The notes: a model not told the origin generated them from the sequence alone. 64,000 nucleotides of DNA from Ensifer adhaerens (GCF_020035535.1 NZ_CP083350.1:2428501-2492500); one strand, 5' to 3'; shown: positions 7,964 through 16,481, counted from the first letter of the stretch. Made by a program: numbers and translations.

Positions 7964-8761
7964 CTATCGAGTTCGCCGCCGCCCGAGCCGCTGGACGGCG
8001 GCATCGATGCGCTCGCCATTGTCGGTGAAGATCGGCCAGAGCCAGGTCATCAACCATAGCATCATCAGCCAGGCGAGCACGACGTCGGAGAGGAAGTGTG
8101 CGCCAAACACGATGCGGTTGAGCGAGAAGGCGAGGATCAACGGGATGACTGCGATGATCGTCGCGCGGCGCCAATGAACGGGCAGGAGCAGGGCAAGCGC
8201 TACGAGGGCGATCGCCGTTGCGGACTCGCCAGAAGCAAAGGAGCAGCTGCGCGAGCAGGCGCTTGAGACCTGCCAGGCGGGCGTGAACGGCAGGCTGCCG
8301 CCGAAATCCGTGATGTCGTAGGGACGGGCGCGGCCGACCAGTCGTTTCAAGGCCTGGATCAGGAGGCCGGGACCGAGAGCATAGAACGTAAGGAAGAACA
8401 GTGCCTTGTGCGGCCGCAATAACCTCGGGCGCAGTGTGACTGCCTGAACGACCAATAGGAACAGGACGCACGGCAGGATGAAATACGGCAGGATGCGATT
8501 GATGTCGCGAAGTGCGCGTAGCGCGGGCTCGCGGGAAAGCGGAAAGTCACCCGCTGCGGAGGCCGCCCAGCGCGAGACGACGAGGTCCATGCCGGGAAAG
8601 GCCATGAAAACGAAAGCCGCACAAATGGTCAGCGCGCCGGCAACGGCGATCGGCTGATCCTCCATGCGGGCACGGGCCCGCCCGGCCCATAGACCCGGGC
8701 TGGCGCGCAACCGTCGGATGCCGTTTGCAGATATTGCCGTGGATTGAAAAAGGCTGGACAT
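7964..8761 (-). CDS. PAP2-family membrane phosphatase with altered motif 2
   Basis: A 265-residue membrane protein with about five to six hydrophobic segments and the PAP2/acid phosphatase motifs: K139-x6-R146-P147, an SGE at 177-179, and R216-x5-H222-x3-D226. Members dephosphorylate lipid A, undecaprenyl pyrophosphate or phosphatidyl lipids at the membrane face. The usual second motif is PSGH; here it reads ASGES, so a glutamate replaces the general-acid histidine. That might mark a subfamily or an altered activity. It faces a BaeSR-like two-component system across a 316-bp spacer, which suggests an envelope-remodelling role. Lipid substrate unknown. Confidence 0.85.
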   Translation of the reverse strand: MSSLFQSTAISANGIRRLRASPGLWAGRARARMEDQPIAVAGALTICAAFVFMAFPGMDLVVSRWAASAAGDFPLSREPALRALRDINRILPYFILPCVLFLLVVQAVTLRPRLLRPHKALFFLTFYALGPGLLIQALKRLVGRARPYDITDFGGSLPFTPAWQVSSACSRSCSFASGESATAIALVALALLLPVHWRRATIIAVIPLILAFSLNRIVFGAHFLSDVVLAWLMMLWLMTWLWPIFTDNGERIDAAVQRLGRRRTR

Positions 8762-9077
8762 GCCGGTCTCTCGCAGTTTGACGGTGTGTGCGGGCCCGAC
8801 ATTTGCTCCGCTTTGTCAAGGGTAAGCGGAGGATCAGGGAGCTCTTGGCGCGCAGGGCAAAAGCGCTGTCAAATACACCTTTTGGTTGATCGCGTGCCAT
8901 GCATACCGATGGGCATCCCTTGCATTCCGGGGCCGATTGTCAAGAAATGGCGGAGATTTGTCGGGGGCTCTATCCGGAAGCCCGCCGAAGGGGCCGGGGC
9001 GCGGCTGGACGAATTGCATGTCTGTTCCATTCGTCCCATAAGCTGCTGATCACAACATCGGGCCAGGGAGTTGGTTT
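8762..9077. other. Divergent intergenic region, no gene seen
   Basis: A 316-bp spacer separates the PAP2 phosphatase (minus) from the two-component operon (plus). Both promoters must lie here. I see TGTCAA at 8814-8819, which reads TTGACA on the minus strand, but no convincing -10 at the right distance. Short open frames have no ribosome site or recognisable product. The last bases, GGGAGTTGGTTT, give a fair ribosome site for the plus-strand regulator. Confidence 0.5.
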
Positions 9078-9773
9078 ATGGTCGACAAAGGTCTCATCCT
9101 TCTGGCGGAGGACGAGCCGGAGATAGCGCAGATCCTGGATGCCTATCTCGTGCGAGATGGCTTCCGGACGGTGCGCGCCGCCGACGGTGAAACGGCACTG
9201 ACACATCATGCGGTGCTCTCGCCCGACCTGGTCCTGCTCGACGTGCGCATGCCGAAGCTCGACGGTTTCGAGGTCCTTGCCCGCCTGCGGCGCGAGGGCA
9301 ACACGCCGGTTATCATGGTTACGGCACTCGCCGAGGATCTCGACCGGCTGACCGGCCTGAGGCTCGGGGCCGACGACTATGTGGTCAAGCCGTTCAACCC
9401 GCAGGAGGTGGTGGCGCGCGTCAACGCCGTGCTTCGGCGCACCCGCAACGGCGCCGGCGCCACGGTGCTGCGCTTCGAAAACGTGGAGGTCGATCTCGAC
9501 GCCCACGTCGCCTTCGTCGAAAAGAGCGGCCGCCGCCATTCGGTGCCGCTGACGCTCAGCGAATTCCGCATCCTCGCTCACATGATCCGCCGGCCGACAC
9601 ATGCCTTCGACCGCGCCGATATCCTCGACGCCTGCCTGCCGGATAGCGACGCGCTGGCTCGCACGGTCGATACCCACATCGCCAATCTCAGGCGCAAGCT
9701 TGAGGACCTCGGCGCCAGCGGTTTCTTCAGTGCTGTTCGCGGTGTCGGCTATCGCTTCGTGGAGCCAAGATGA
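9078..9773 (+). CDS. OmpR-family response regulator, BaeR/AdeR-like
   Basis: A 231-residue regulator with an N-terminal receiver (acidic residues at AEDEPE, phosphoacceptor Asp55 in LVLLDVRMPK, Lys in DDYVVKPFNP) and a C-terminal winged helix ending in GVGYRFVEPR. The opening residues LILLAEDEPEIAQIL resemble BaeR and AdeR, which control efflux pumps and envelope-stress genes. The stop overlaps the kinase start by ATGA. No efflux pump lies nearby; the divergent PAP2 phosphatase and the downstream VirK/YbjX gene are the likely targets by position. Confidence 0.9.
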   Translation: MVDKGLILLAEDEPEIAQILDAYLVRDGFRTVRAADGETALTHHAVLSPDLVLLDVRMPKLDGFEVLARLRREGNTPVIMVTALAEDLDRLTGLRLGADDYVVKPFNPQEVVARVNAVLRRTRNGAGATVLRFENVEVDLDAHVAFVEKSGRRHSVPLTLSEFRILAHMIRRPTHAFDRADILDACLPDSDALARTVDTHIANLRRKLEDLGASGFFSAVRGVGYRFVEPR

Positions 9774-10942
9774 AGATCAGCCTCTCGCGCCTGCCGCTCG
9801 GCATCCTCACGGCCCTGGTGACGATCGTCCTGCTCATCATCAGCGTGTTCATCATCTATGCCGGCGTCGACTACATGGAGCCGCGGTTGGAGGCGAGACT
9901 GCTGGAGCGGATGCCGCCTGAGGCGGCCCAGGCCTATACCGATTTCAATGCCGGCAAGCTGCCGAGCCAGGAATCGCTGCAGAAATTGCTCTCGACCATG
10001 CCGGAGCTCGAGGAGTGGGCCAACTGGGAGGTGGACAAGATCATCCTCGGTTTTGGAATGACTGCGGTCACCTTTTGCGGGCTCGTCGGCTATTGGCTGG
10101 CACGCAAGATCAGCCGTCCGCTCGAGGTGCTGGCGCAGGCGACGCAGAACCTTAGGGCGGGCGATTTCGCCGTGCGTGTCGGATCGATCCGCAAGGGTGC
10201 CAAGGAGGTGGCAACGCTCGTGAAGACTTTTGACGAACTGGCGGCCGAGCTTGAGAACATGGAGAACAGGTTGCGTTTCAATACGATGGCGGTGGCCCAC
10301 GAGTTGCGCACGCCGCTGACGATCCTGCAGGGCAATCTTCAGGGGATGGCTGACGGCGTCTTTCCCCTCGAGCAGCAGAGGGTGCAGCAACTGCTGCTGC
10401 AGGTCGAAGGGCTTTCCGCCCTGGTCGAAGATCTGCGGACGCTCTCGCTTGCCGCCGGCCAGAAACTTGTCACGCAGTGTCAATCGGTCGATCTCGCTGC
10501 CGAGGCTACTCAGGTTCTCGGAGCGTCCTGCACCTTGCTCGGCTCCGCCGGCATGTCGGTGGAAACGGCGCTGGAACCGGTCCGAGTCTCCGGAGATTCG
10601 CAACGCCTGCGCCAGGCATTGCTGGCGCTGATCGAGAACGCCACGCGCTACGCAGCCAGCGGCGGCGTATTGCGGTGCGAGACGGGCCGACGTGGCGCTG
10701 ACGAGGCCTTCATTCGGCTGCTCGATCGCGGTCCCGGGCTGCCGGATGATGTCTCGACCCACTCGATCGATCTTTTCTGGCGCGGCGATGCCTCGCGCTC
10801 TCGGGCGACAGGGGGCACCGGCCTCGGCCTTTCCGTCGTTCAGGCGATCGCCAAGGCGCATGGCGGTCGGCTGGAATTCGCGTCCCGCGCCGGTGGCGGT
10901 GCCGTGATCACCATCGTCCTGCCGCGCGCCATCCCGGCTTGA
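9770..10942 (+). CDS. Sensor histidine kinase, BaeS/AdeS-like
   Basis: A 390-residue membrane kinase. Two membrane segments (about residues 10-30 and 88-108) flank a short periplasmic loop of roughly 55 residues rich in Glu and Pro, followed by HAMP (RKISRPLEVLAQ). The H-box is VAHELRTPLT with His177; later boxes are ALIENATRYA, DRGPGLPDD and GTGLGLSVVQAI. The small sensor loop suggests detection at or in the membrane rather than binding of a large ligand. It is co-translated with the regulator. Confidence 0.9.
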   Translation: MKISLSRLPLGILTALVTIVLLIISVFIIYAGVDYMEPRLEARLLERMPPEAAQAYTDFNAGKLPSQESLQKLLSTMPELEEWANWEVDKIILGFGMTAVTFCGLVGYWLARKISRPLEVLAQATQNLRAGDFAVRVGSIRKGAKEVATLVKTFDELAAELENMENRLRFNTMAVAHELRTPLTILQGNLQGMADGVFPLEQQRVQQLLLQVEGLSALVEDLRTLSLAAGQKLVTQCQSVDLAAEATQVLGASCTLLGSAGMSVETALEPVRVSGDSQRLRQALLALIENATRYAASGGVLRCETGRRGADEAFIRLLDRGPGLPDDVSTHSIDLFWRGDASRSRATGGTGLGLSVVQAIAKAHGGRLEFASRAGGGAVITIVLPRAIPA

Positions 10943-11118
10943 GGGCCGACGCTGCAGACTATTTCTTGGTGCCGTGCCCGCCGGCTTCTACGGAGGTTGC
11001 TGCTGGCTCGTAGGTTCCGCGCTCAATTGCCGACCGCTTCTCCGCAAATCCTTGACAGTCTCCGGGCAAACCCAGACTGGCCGAACCGGTCGGCGAGTTT
11101 GCTCTCAAGGATTGCACC

Positions 11119-12117
11119 ATGTCCCTGCAAATCAGACGGGAATACAGCACGGATCTGCGGCTGCCCGCCCAAGACAGCACGAGCTTTGGCGGCGAGCCGC
11201 TTGCGCCTTCCGGGCGTTCGGTCCCTGGGCCGATCGTCAGGGAGCGGTCGCGCCGCAAGGCATCGATCCTGGGTCACGTGCTGAAGCTCGGTCTCAGGGT
11301 GAGCCTGAAACGTGCCGTCGTTTTTTCGATGCGGTTTGTGCGCCATCCCTTCCTTACCGCGCGCTGGATTGCTTTCCTCGGCGAGTTCAGCGAACGCTAT
11401 CGCCTGGGGCTGCCGCATGACGACCTCGTGCGCAAATCGATCCCCACCTTCTTCCTGCACGGCGCGTCCTCGGGGCAGCGGCTCGATCTGCTGCTCAATC
11501 ATTTCGACGTGGCGAGCGAGGTTTTGTCGCGCCGCTCACTGATGGCGCTCTGGTGCGGGGGCACGCTGGAGATGGGAACGGTTTCCGGTCGCAGCGAGAA
11601 CTATCGTATCCAGCTGCAGTTGGCAGACCATTGCGGTGCCCGCCACGAGGGCGCCTTCGCGATCAGGCTTCGCCGTCAGAGCGACGACTATGCGCTCTGT
11701 ACGGTCGGCTTCATCTTCGTGCGCAGCGGTGAGGATACCTACAGCCTTGCGATCGGCGGCATGCAGGGGCCGAAGGGCGAAGATGCGAAACGAGCGCTGA
11801 TCACCGCAACGCGCGATCTCGGCGGTCTGCGCCCCAAGGATGCGGCACTGCTCGTTCTCCAGGGGCTGGTGGCGGAGGGGCACGCGGCCCATATCATTGC
11901 GGTTTCGAACGAAAAGCATGTGATCAACCGTCGTCGCCTCAAACGGCGCAAAATGATGAGGGCCGATCTCGACAGTTATTGGTGCGATCGCGGCGGGGTA
12001 CCGTCCGAGCCCTTCGGCTTCTGTCTCCCGATTGCAGACGGCAAGGCCGTGCCCGAGGGTAACCGGCGCGACCAGAGCAAGCGGGCGTTTCGCGATATCG
12101 GTGCCTGGTTTTACTGA
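11119..12117 (+). CDS. VirK/YbjX family protein (DUF535)
   Basis: A 332-residue soluble protein of the VirK/YbjX (DUF535) family. Recognisable parts are the N-terminal helix-rich region with HPFLTARW, a central beta-rich section (LALWCGGTLEMG-like), the block AIGGMQGPKG, and the C-terminal block with NEKHVINRRRLKRRKMMRADLDSYWCDRGG. Family members in enterobacteria are linked to resistance to antimicrobial peptides and to virulence-factor export; the biochemical function is unknown. The ATG at 11119 follows AAGGA. It is downstream of the BaeSR-like pair with a 176-bp gap, so separate transcription is possible. Confidence 0.75.
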   Translation: MSLQIRREYSTDLRLPAQDSTSFGGEPLAPSGRSVPGPIVRERSRRKASILGHVLKLGLRVSLKRAVVFSMRFVRHPFLTARWIAFLGEFSERYRLGLPHDDLVRKSIPTFFLHGASSGQRLDLLLNHFDVASEVLSRRSLMALWCGGTLEMGTVSGRSENYRIQLQLADHCGARHEGAFAIRLRRQSDDYALCTVGFIFVRSGEDTYSLAIGGMQGPKGEDAKRALITATRDLGGLRPKDAALLVLQGLVAEGHAAHIIAVSNEKHVINRRRLKRRKMMRADLDSYWCDRGGVPSEPFGFCLPIADGKAVPEGNRRDQSKRAFRDIGAWFY

Positions 12118-12218
12118 CGCTAACTGTATGCCCGCGGGGCATGCGCCAGCTTTCCATGGCAACGGTCGCAACGTAGGGTGGCGTTTTTCGAATCAAGCAA
12201 TATTTTGGAGATTGACTC

Positions 12219-12629
12219 ATGGCGACAGCAGCTGCCGGCAAGAAAAAGGCGCTGTTTACCGGAGGATGCCTTTGTGGCGCGATCCGATTCGAGGCAAGGG
12301 CAGCGGCCGGCAAGCCGCACACGTGTTCGTGCAAGATGTGTCAGCGCCACTCCGGCGCGCTGACGGTGGCCTGGGTCGAATTCCCGCGGGACGTCGTCGC
12401 GTGGACCGGGCCCGGCGGAGCGCCCGCGGTCTATCGTTCGTCTGACTATTCCAGCCGCGCCTTCTGCTCTGCCTGCGGCAGCAGCATCGGTGCGATCGAC
12501 GATGCCCCTGTGGTCGCCTTGCTGCTCGGCATCTTCGACAAGACGAACGCCGCCGAATTGATCCCGACCAGCCACAGCTTCCGCTCCACGCGGCCCAATT
12601 GGTGGCACGTGGAAGCGGTTAAGCCGTAG
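12219..12629 (+). CDS. GFA-family zinc protein (glutathione-dependent formaldehyde-activating fold)
   Basis: A 136-residue protein with the cysteine pattern of the GFA/Mss4-like fold: GGCLCGAIRF near residues 16-24, CSCKMCQRHSG near 37-47, and FCSACGSS near 86-93. These cysteines bind two zinc ions. The family is named for a proposed link between formaldehyde and glutathione, but most members have no proven substrate. The ATG at 12219 follows TTTGGAGATTGACTC. It stands alone, convergent with the LysE exporter gene. Confidence 0.85.
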   Translation: MATAAAGKKKALFTGGCLCGAIRFEARAAAGKPHTCSCKMCQRHSGALTVAWVEFPRDVVAWTGPGGAPAVYRSSDYSSRAFCSACGSSIGAIDDAPVVALLLGIFDKTNAAELIPTSHSFRSTRPNWWHVEAVKP

Positions 12630-12651
12630 AGATTTGAAAGACGGGGAGAGC

Positions 12652-12671
12652 TCGCCCAACCGGTCGGGCGA
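12652..12671. terminator. Possible bidirectional hairpin between convergent genes
   Basis: TCGCCC (12652-12657) and GGGCGA (12666-12671) form a 6-bp stem with an 8-nt loop in the 47-bp gap between the convergent GFA and LysE genes. No long T-run follows on either side, so terminator activity is uncertain. Confidence 0.35.
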
Positions 12672-12676
12672 CGGTT

Positions 12677-13300
12677 CTAAAGCAGCCCCTTGGCGGCGGC
12701 TCCGATTGTGATGATACCGAAGGCGATCAGGACCAGGCCCGAAATGCGGGACACCCAGGCGACGAAACTGTCCGGCAGCTTTTTGCGGGCGATCGCCACA
12801 CCTCCGCTTAGGAAAAACCACCAGCCGAGCGAGCCGAGGAAGACGCCGATAACGACGATGGCAGCACTCGGTGCGTCGCCGGCCTCGGCTAGGCCCAGAC
12901 CCGCGAAGATCGCGGCGAAAGAGAGGATCGTCGCCGGGTTGGTCATCGTCAGCAGAAAGGTCGAGACGGTCGTGCGGATGAGGTCGCGTCCGCCGACATC
13001 GGCCGCAGCCGTCACCGGTTTTGGCCGCAATCCACTCCAGCCGAGCCAGATCATGAACAGGCCGCCAGCGACGCTGAGCGGCATCGCGATGATCGCGAGT
13101 ACTGCTGCGAAAGCGGCAAAGCCGATCGCCGCAAGGGCCGCATAGGTGGCGTCGGCGGCCGCTGTACCCAACCCCCCGGCGACGCCCGCCCAGAAGCCGC
13201 GCTCCAGGGTGCGGTTGATGCAAAGCGCTCCGATCGGGCCGAGCGGGGCCGCGATCGCGAGGCCGAGCAAGAGGCTTTTTCCAAACAGCAATGTAGACAT
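12677..13300 (-). CDS. LysE/RhtB-family amino-acid exporter
   Basis: A 207-residue inner-membrane protein with six hydrophobic segments. The N-terminal pattern GLAIAAPLGPIGALCINRTL is the hallmark of LysE/RhtB transporters (xxxPGPxx-type loop in the first segment). These export basic amino acids, homoserine/threonine, or other metabolites by proton exchange. The Lrp/AsnC gene upstream on the same strand is its probable regulator, a pairing common in this family. Substrate unknown. Confidence 0.9.
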   Translation of the reverse strand: MSTLLFGKSLLLGLAIAAPLGPIGALCINRTLERGFWAGVAGGLGTAAADATYAALAAIGFAAFAAVLAIIAMPLSVAGGLFMIWLGWSGLRPKPVTAAADVGGRDLIRTTVSTFLLTMTNPATILSFAAIFAGLGLAEAGDAPSAAIVVIGVFLGSLGWWFFLSGGVAIARKKLPDSFVAWVSRISGLVLIAFGIITIGAAAKGLL

Positions 13301-13458
13301 GGCATAGGGCTCCAGGCTGCAGCATGCTCGCCAGCCGATGGGGATGGAGCACGGGCAGCAATTCGAAAAAGTTGCAGCAGACTGACAGCGCCGCTCGTCT
13401 TAAAAGACGCGCTCAGGTCGCTGTGACACTTCAAGGCGCTGCATAGTTTTGCCTCCAC

Positions 13459-13470
13459 ATCGATATCGAT
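13459..13470. promoter_or_regulatory. 12-bp perfect palindrome upstream of the LysE gene
   Basis: ATCGATATCGAT is a perfect 12-bp palindrome in the 195-bp spacer between the LysE start (13300) and the Lrp/AsnC stop (13496). It could be an operator for the exporter gene, but it is 160 bp from the start codon and may be chance. Confidence 0.25.
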
Positions 13471-13495
13471 CTGAGGGCTTATGCAGGTACGTCCG

Positions 13496-13948
13496 TCAGG
13501 CGCGCGGTGCCGTTGTCGTCAGGCTTTCCCGGACGGTCGACAGCGCGATCACCGTTTCGCTTCGCGCCAGGAACCGCCGTTGCTTCATATCCGCAAGGAA
13601 CGGTTCGAGGTCGCCAAGCGACGGCATCCGGACCTTGACGCAGTAGGACCAGGCGCCGGTCACATGGTGGCATTCCGCCACGGCCGGGTGGCTGGCCATG
13701 AACGTCCGAAACGCTGCCTCGTCCGCATCCGGGGCAAGGCCCACCCAGACAAAGGCAAGTACGTCGAGGCCGAGCGCGCGATGATCGACCTCGACGGTGA
13801 AATTTCGGATCACGCCATTGGCGACGAGCCGGCGAATGCGTTCGTTGACGGCAGACGGTGACAATTCCACCGCGGCCCCGATATCGGTCAGCGATCGCCT
13901 CGCATCGTCAGCGAGAATTTCGATGATTTTTCTGTCAACGTCATCCAT
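13496..13948 (-). CDS. Lrp/AsnC-family transcriptional regulator
   Basis: A 150-residue regulator starting at the ATG at 13948 with MDDVDRKIIEIL, the standard Lrp opening. An N-terminal helix-turn-helix (DIGAAVELSPSAVNERIRRL) is followed by an effector-binding RAM domain with HHVTGAWSYCVKVRM. Longer in-frame starts run into the neighbouring gene and are not credible. Position upstream of the LysE exporter on the same strand suggests amino-acid-responsive control of that exporter and, through the inverted repeat at its own promoter, autoregulation. Confidence 0.9.
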   Translation of the reverse strand: MDDVDRKIIEILADDARRSLTDIGAAVELSPSAVNERIRRLVANGVIRNFTVEVDHRALGLDVLAFVWVGLAPDADEAAFRTFMASHPAVAECHHVTGAWSYCVKVRMPSLGDLEPFLADMKQRRFLARSETVIALSTVRESLTTTAPRA

Positions 13949-13962
13949 AAACAATGAATACG

Positions 13963-13984
13963 CTGTATATAGTAAAATGTACAG
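13963..13984 (-). promoter_or_regulatory. Inverted repeat in the Lrp/AsnC promoter region
   Basis: CTGTA (13963-13967) and TACAG (13980-13984) form a perfect inverted repeat around an AT-rich 12-bp centre, 15 bp upstream of the start codon. The centre supplies a TATATA-like -10 element on the minus strand. A palindrome with an AT-rich middle at its own promoter is the usual arrangement for autoregulating Lrp-family proteins. Confidence 0.4.
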
Positions 13985-14037
13985 AGGAATTTTCTGTGGC
14001 GGATTGCCTTCGCCAAGGAAACGATGGCGGCGTCTGG

Positions 14038-15096
14038 CTATTCGATATCCTTCAAGGCGTCGAGCGGGCCCGTCAACGCCGTTCGCGGCTGCACCAGTTC
14101 GGGCTGGATAAGGTGGATGCGCGGCTGCGGCCGAGCCTCGTCGATGACTTCGAAGGCTTTGGTAATCATGCCTTCGACATCCTGCCGGATCATGATGACG
14201 GGGAAGGGTAGGAAGGACGCGAAGGGATCGTAATCGTAGCAGCCGACCACGAGGTCGGCGAAGTTCTCGTGCGGATGCCCCGCCATGAAGCGGAGCAGGC
14301 CCTCGAAGTTGATCGATGAGTTGACGAAGAGGCCGCGCGGCAGCTTGCCATGCTTCTCGTAGAAGGCCTCGAAGGCGAGCCTGGCATTGTTTGGTGCGTA
14401 GCCTGTCGGCTGGATGCATTCGTCCGGATCGGTGCCTAGCAGTTCGCTTTTGACGGCGCGGAACCCGCGGATACGTTCCCGGCTGGCATGATCGTTGCGG
14501 CCGCCGAAGAGGTAGAGTTCATGCGGCTCGAGCGGGCCCGATGCCTGGAAGTGGCGGATGATCGCCTCCGTGAGCATCCGCCCACCCTCGTAATTGTCGC
14601 TGATGACGGAGGGCACCTTGGTGCCGGGCAAGTCGATGTTGATGTGCTTGAGGCCGGCCGCCTCACAAACCTCGTGCACGCCATCCGGGTCGGTGGCGCC
14701 GCAGATGAACAGCTCGTCGATCGAATAGGAGATCAGCGTCTCGGCGGTTTTGCGCTCTTCTTCCGGATCGCGGCTGGCGCTGACGACGATCGGGCATTGC
14801 CCCTTGCTTCGCACATGCGCCTCGAAGGTTTGTGCCATCGACGAGAAATAGCGGTTGTCGTGGATCGGCAGAAGCAGGCCGATCAGGCCTGATCGCGAAC
14901 TGCGCAACCCGCGCGCCTGGCGATTGGCCGTATACTGGTGCGTTTCGGCCAGGCTGCGGATCAGCTCCGCCGTGCTTTCCTTGATCCGGCGCTTCTGCCA
15001 GGTGCCATTCAGGACCGCACTTACGGTTGAGGGGGAACTCCCTGACAACACTGACAGGTCGTAGATCGTCGCTTTCTTTTTGCTGCTGCTGGCCAT
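14038..15096 (-). CDS. LacI-family repressor of the divergent sugar operon
   Basis: A 352-residue LacI-type regulator. The N-terminal helix-turn-helix (ATIYDLSVLSGSSPSTVSAVLNG, about residues 9-31) is followed by the hinge and a periplasmic-binding-protein-like ligand domain (GLIGLLLPIHDNRYFSSM onward; NSSINFEGLLRFM and PFPVIMIRQD near the C-terminus). The ATG at 15096 follows AGGGGAGAATACG. It is transcribed away from the ABC-sugar operon across a 243-bp region carrying a palindromic operator candidate. The inducer is probably the imported sugar or a phosphorylated intermediate. Confidence 0.9.
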   Translation of the reverse strand: MASSSKKKATIYDLSVLSGSSPSTVSAVLNGTWQKRRIKESTAELIRSLAETHQYTANRQARGLRSSRSGLIGLLLPIHDNRYFSSMAQTFEAHVRSKGQCPIVVSASRDPEEERKTAETLISYSIDELFICGATDPDGVHEVCEAAGLKHINIDLPGTKVPSVISDNYEGGRMLTEAIIRHFQASGPLEPHELYLFGGRNDHASRERIRGFRAVKSELLGTDPDECIQPTGYAPNNARLAFEAFYEKHGKLPRGLFVNSSINFEGLLRFMAGHPHENFADLVVGCYDYDPFASFLPFPVIMIRQDVEGMITKAFEVIDEARPQPRIHLIQPELVQPRTALTGPLDALKDIE

Positions 15097-15164
15097 CGTA
15101 TTCTCCCCTGATCGTTTTAGTGCCGATTTCCCCTTGACGAAAGATTAAGTCTGCATAATAGTTC

Positions 15165-15206
15165 TTGCACCATCGATTGTGCAAACAAGAAATATCGATT
15201 GTGCAA
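15165..15206. promoter_or_regulatory. Candidate LacI operator: palindrome plus half-site repeat
   Basis: TTGCACCATCGATTGTGCAA (15165-15184) is a near-perfect 20-bp palindrome: TTGCAC/GTGCAA arms around ATCGAT. The 13-bp right half, ATCGATTGTGCAA, recurs at 15194-15206, exactly 22 bp downstream, or about two helical turns. Size, symmetry and position between the LacI gene and the operon it faces fit a LacI-family operator with a secondary half-site. Confidence 0.65.
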
Positions 15207-15339
15207 TTTTGATGGTGTCGTCTGAGGAGGCGGCGATCAGGGAGGCGAGGGAGCACTTCGCCAGTGATGGTTTGAAACTGGAGGCCGGCGCCAAGGCGAC
15301 CGGGCGCGTTCCCCCTTTGGGAGCGAGTGGAGGAGAGAC

Positions 15340-16332
15340 ATGATCAGGAAATTTCTCGTCGCCGCCCTGGCGACATCGCTGGCGCTTGCCAGCTCTGCAG
15401 CTGCCTTTGCTCAGGACGCCGGCAAGGTCGGCGTCGTCGTCAAGATCGGCGGCATTCCGTGGTTCAACGCCATGGAGGCCGGTATCAAGGAGCGCGGCCA
15501 GAAGCTCGGCGTCGACGCCTTCATGGTCGGCCCGACCAGCGCCGATCCGGCGCTGCAGGTGCGCGCCATCGAGGACCTTATCGCCCAAGGCGTGAAGGTC
15601 ATTGGCGTGGTGCCGAACGATGCCAAGGTGCTCGAGCCGGTGCTCACCAAGGCCAAGGAAAAGGGCATCATCGTCATCACCCATGAATCGCCGAGCCAGA
15701 AGGGTGCCGACTGGGACTTCGAGCTCGCATCCTCCACCGGTTTCGGTGAGGCGCATGGCAAGCTGCTCGCCGAGAAGATGGGTGGCAAGGGCGAGTATGC
15801 CGTCTTCGTCGGCTCGCTGACCGTGCCGCTTCACAACGCCTGGGCCGATGCGGCGATCGCCTACATCAAGAAGAACCATCCGGACATGACGCTGGTCGGC
15901 GACCGCTACGGTGTTGCGGAAGACGTCGACAAGAGCCGGTCCACCGCACTCGACCTCATCTCTGCGCATCCGAACCTCAAGGGCTTCCTCGCTTTTGGCA
16001 GCCAAGGCCCGATCGGTGCCGGCCGCGCCGTCGAAGAGCGCCGCAAGGTCGGTGAGATCTTCGTGCTCGGTCCCTTCTCGCCCGGCCAGGGCCAGAAGCT
16101 CGTGAAGTCCGATGCGATCTCGGGCGGCTTCATGTGGAATCCGAAGCAGGCCGGCGAAGTCTTCGTCACCCTTGCCGACAAGCTGATGAAGGGCGAGGAG
16201 GTGAAGGATGGTGACGAGATCGAAGGTCTGGGAAAGGTCAAGCCGGACTTCGAAAACCGCAACATCATCGTCGACCAGCTCGTGCCGATCAACAAGGACA
16301 CGGTTGCGGATCTCGCGGCCATGGGCCTCTGA
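15340..16332 (+). CDS. Sugar ABC importer periplasmic binding protein (RbsB-like)
   Basis: A 330-residue periplasmic binding protein of the RbsB/peripla_BP_4 class, with a signal peptide cleaved near AAAFAQ-D (residues 20-26). The mature start GKVGVVVKIGGIPWFNAMEAGI is typical of ribose-, rhamnose- or autoinducer-2-type binding proteins. The ATG at 15340 follows GGAGGAGAGAC. It is the first gene of the operon facing the LacI gene and is separated from the ATPase gene by a strong hairpin. Substrate is not deducible from this protein alone; the downstream enzymes point to a ketose. Confidence 0.9.
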   Translation: MIRKFLVAALATSLALASSAAAFAQDAGKVGVVVKIGGIPWFNAMEAGIKERGQKLGVDAFMVGPTSADPALQVRAIEDLIAQGVKVIGVVPNDAKVLEPVLTKAKEKGIIVITHESPSQKGADWDFELASSTGFGEAHGKLLAEKMGGKGEYAVFVGSLTVPLHNAWADAAIAYIKKNHPDMTLVGDRYGVAEDVDKSRSTALDLISAHPNLKGFLAFGSQGPIGAGRAVEERRKVGEIFVLGPFSPGQGQKLVKSDAISGGFMWNPKQAGEVFVTLADKLMKGEEVKDGDEIEGLGKVKPDFENRNIIVDQLVPINKDTVADLAAMGL

Positions 16333-16359
16333 AAACCTGAGCTTAGGGTTCTCCCGGCT

Positions 16360-16385
16360 GCTGGGCCGGCTCCGGCCGGCCTGGC
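16360..16385 (+). other. Intercistronic hairpin after the sugar-binding-protein gene
   Basis: GCTGGGCCGGC (16360-16370) pairs with GCCGGCCTGGC (16375-16385) around a TCCG tetraloop, with two G-T wobbles in an 11-bp stem. No T-run follows. It sits in the 149-bp gap between the binding-protein and ATPase genes, the usual place for an mRNA-stabilising or attenuating stem. Confidence 0.6.
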
Positions 16386-16481
16386 AAGTCCCTTCAAGGG
16401 TACTGGGCGGGATAAGGACACGTGTTTGCGGTTTTCGGCCGCTCCCCGCTCCAACCTAACGTGATTTAGGGGCGCAGACTC

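Noticed and set aside
10959..11258. A minus-strand frame of 99 codons ending GGHGTKK in the spacer after the second kinase.
   Set aside because: Its C-terminal third reads a little like protein, but it overlaps the VirK/YbjX start, has no ribosome site and matches no family I know. Left unannotated.
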